Below, piece by piece: positions 6,247 to 7,231 of a stretch of 7,231 nt of DNA; within the stretch, counting starts at the first letter, position 1, and every line of letters starts with the position of its first letter. The notes below the pieces were generated by a model. That model was not told the origin of the DNA. It was given only the letters and a program-made list of their open reading frames with translations, and searched no databases. The DNA lies in the NCBI GenBank assembly GCA_024709185.1, contig JANJXE010000118.1:1-7231 (forward strand), in the 5' to 3' direction. Source of the DNA: Paludibacter sp. (GTDB taxonomy: Bacteria > Bacteroidota > Bacteroidia > Bacteroidales > Paludibacteraceae). The translations under genes and the position numbers were made by a program.

Positions 6247-7119
6247 TCAGGTTTGAGGTGTATTACTGTGTTTCCAGCGTTTATGGGTCCACAACCAATA
6301 GGAAGGCTGACGACGAATACAGATTTCCATCAACTCCATAAAACGATTGGTTATTTCATACTCTGCACAGGCATTAGGATCCATTGCAATAGGCACAATA
6401 CGACCGTGATACCGTCCACGTCCCAGGTATTCCATGTCCAGAAAAAAGACAGGATAATTATATTTACGAGCAAGCTGCTCCGTTCCAAGAAAAACAGGAG
6501 TATCCTGATTCAGAAAAGTGGTACGATGTCGTATAAAGCGTTTTGTAGGACTTTGATCCGAAATCATGGCAAAAATACCACAAGCACCTTCATCCCGCAT
6601 ACGAACCATTGTGCGAACCAAATCGTTCTTTTCAATACAGCGACCACCCAGCCTGTTTCGGTTGTGAAGCATATACTCATCAAAAACCGGATTGTTTAAT
6701 TTCTGATAAATAGGATATACAGATAATCCATCCGGCAAAACACTATCAGAGGCAAGTCCCCATTCCCAGTTACAGTAATGCCCCATCATGAGCATTACAC
6801 TTTGCCCGTTCTTAAGATAATCCAGCAACTCATCGTAATCGGAAAAGGTCATTCGTCGGCTAATCTCTTCGATAGAAATTGCTCCCTGACGAACGGTCTC
6901 CATCATCATATCACAAAAAAAACGATAAAACTGACGTTCTATAGCACGAATTTCCTCCGGCGATTTTTCAGGAAAAGAACGTACTAAATTGGAGTGCACC
7001 ACCTTGCGTCGATAACGGGCTACATGATATACCAGGGGAAAAAGCAGGTCGGCAATAAAATAAAGCACACCCATCGGTAAGCGGGACAGCATCCGTAAAA
7101 AAGCTACCAGAACTTTCAT
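6247..7119 (-). CDS. LpxL/HtrB-type lysophospholipid or lipid A acyltransferase
   Basis: A 290-residue membrane-anchored acyltransferase of the lipid A late-acyltransferase family, which adds a secondary acyl chain to a lipid A precursor or a related lipid at the inner membrane. Visible features are an N-terminal hydrophobic segment (about 16-33), the catalytic HX4E motif GHYCNWEWG (113-121; H114, E119), a second conserved block YPIYQKLNNPVFDEYM (135-150) followed by NRNRLGG, SDQSP (187-191), TPVFLGTEQLARKY (207-220) and a C-terminal YWLWTHKRWK (274-283). ATG at 7119 is chosen over TTG two codons upstream. It lies 20 bases after the preceding partial frame and 4 bases before the glycosyltransferase, so the three probably share a transcript and the pair likely works on surface glycolipid. 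The acyl donor and the precise acceptor cannot be read from sequence. It ends in TGA, so TGA is a working stop here. Confidence 0.9.
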   Translation of the reverse strand: MKVLVAFLRMLSRLPMGVLYFIADLLFPLVYHVARYRRKVVHSNLVRSFPEKSPEEIRAIERQFYRFFCDMMMETVRQGAISIEEISRRMTFSDYDELLDYLKNGQSVMLMMGHYCNWEWGLASDSVLPDGLSVYPIYQKLNNPVFDEYMLHNRNRLGGRCIEKNDLVRTMVRMRDEGACGIFAMISDQSPTKRFIRHRTTFLNQDTPVFLGTEQLARKYNYPVFFLDMEYLGRGRYHGRIVPIAMDPNACAEYEITNRFMELMEICIRRQPSYWLWTHKRWKHSNTPQT

Positions 7120-7139
7120 TATCAACAGCGAAAAACAGA

Positions 7140-7231
7140 TTAATCGTAGATACCTAAGGACTGACCATACTTAAATTCACCTTCAAGTATCTGTAAAATC
7201 TGTTCATCGGTCAGATTCATCTTATCCTTGC
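7140..7231 (-). CDS. 3' end of an unidentified minus-strand gene (partial)
   Basis: The frame is open from the window edge to a TAA at 7140-7142 and reads in part KDKMNLTDEQILQILEG, then EFKYGQSLGIYD. I do not recognise it. It ends 20 bases before the acyltransferase ATG on the same strand, which fits the end of an upstream operon member. Alternatively the ATG at 7218-7220 could start a 26-residue peptide; AAGGA lies four bases before it, but such a site means little in a Bacteroidetes-like genome. The DEQILQILEG segment looks helical and acidic. No function is assigned. Confidence 0.5.
   Translation of the reverse strand, partial: KDKMNLTDEQILQILEGEFKYGQSLGIYD

Noticed and set aside
6253..6699. 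148-codon plus-strand frame opposite the acyltransferase
   Set aside because: The minus strand carries the complete acyltransferase motif set there; the plus-strand product shows no domain and is an antisense shadow.
7123..7125. TTG at 7125 as the acyltransferase start
   Set aside because: An ATG two codons downstream (7119) gives the same protein minus two residues and is the more common start codon.

Overview
The window looks like chromosomal DNA from an anaerobic or facultative member of the Bacteroidetes (Bacteroidales/Marinilabiliales type). The basis is gene content and style: a Na+-pumping methylmalonyl-CoA decarboxylase operon, a PIF1-like helicase fused to an HRDC domain, and gene starts that mostly lack a Shine-Dalgarno sequence. 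No rRNA, tRNA, CRISPR array, transposase or phage gene is visible. I infer the lineage from protein character; no search was run.

Layout. Positions 4-2903 (+) hold a tight four-gene operon: the C-terminal part of the carboxyltransferase subunit (mmdA-like), a small one-helix OadG-type subunit, a biotin carrier protein, and the multi-helix OadB/MmdB-type Na+ pump subunit, with gaps of only 2, 4 and 2 bases. Together they would decarboxylate (S)-methylmalonyl-CoA to propionyl-CoA and use the free energy to export Na+, as in succinate-to-propionate fermentation. Positions 2904-3057 are the only real intergenic space. It holds a striking 21-bp inverted repeat (20 of 21 paired) bounding 102 bp and followed by a T run: either the operon's terminator or a small mobile-element-like repeat.

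Positions 3058-5223 (+) encode a 721-residue PIF1/RecD-like helicase with a C-terminal HRDC domain and a lysine tail. It converges on, and overlaps by 4 bases, a minus-strand cell-envelope gene pair: a family 2 glycosyltransferase (5220-6242) preceded by an LpxL/HtrB-type acyltransferase (6247-7119). The final 92 bases hold the 3' end of another minus-strand reading frame, probably in the same transcription unit.

Most of the window is ordinary core-genome content. I do not see a clear undescribed system. The points most worth a second look are the inverted repeat at 2927-3028, an in-frame TGA at the left edge of mmdA, the signal-peptide-like extension on the pump subunit, and the stop-to-stop overlap at 5220-5223.
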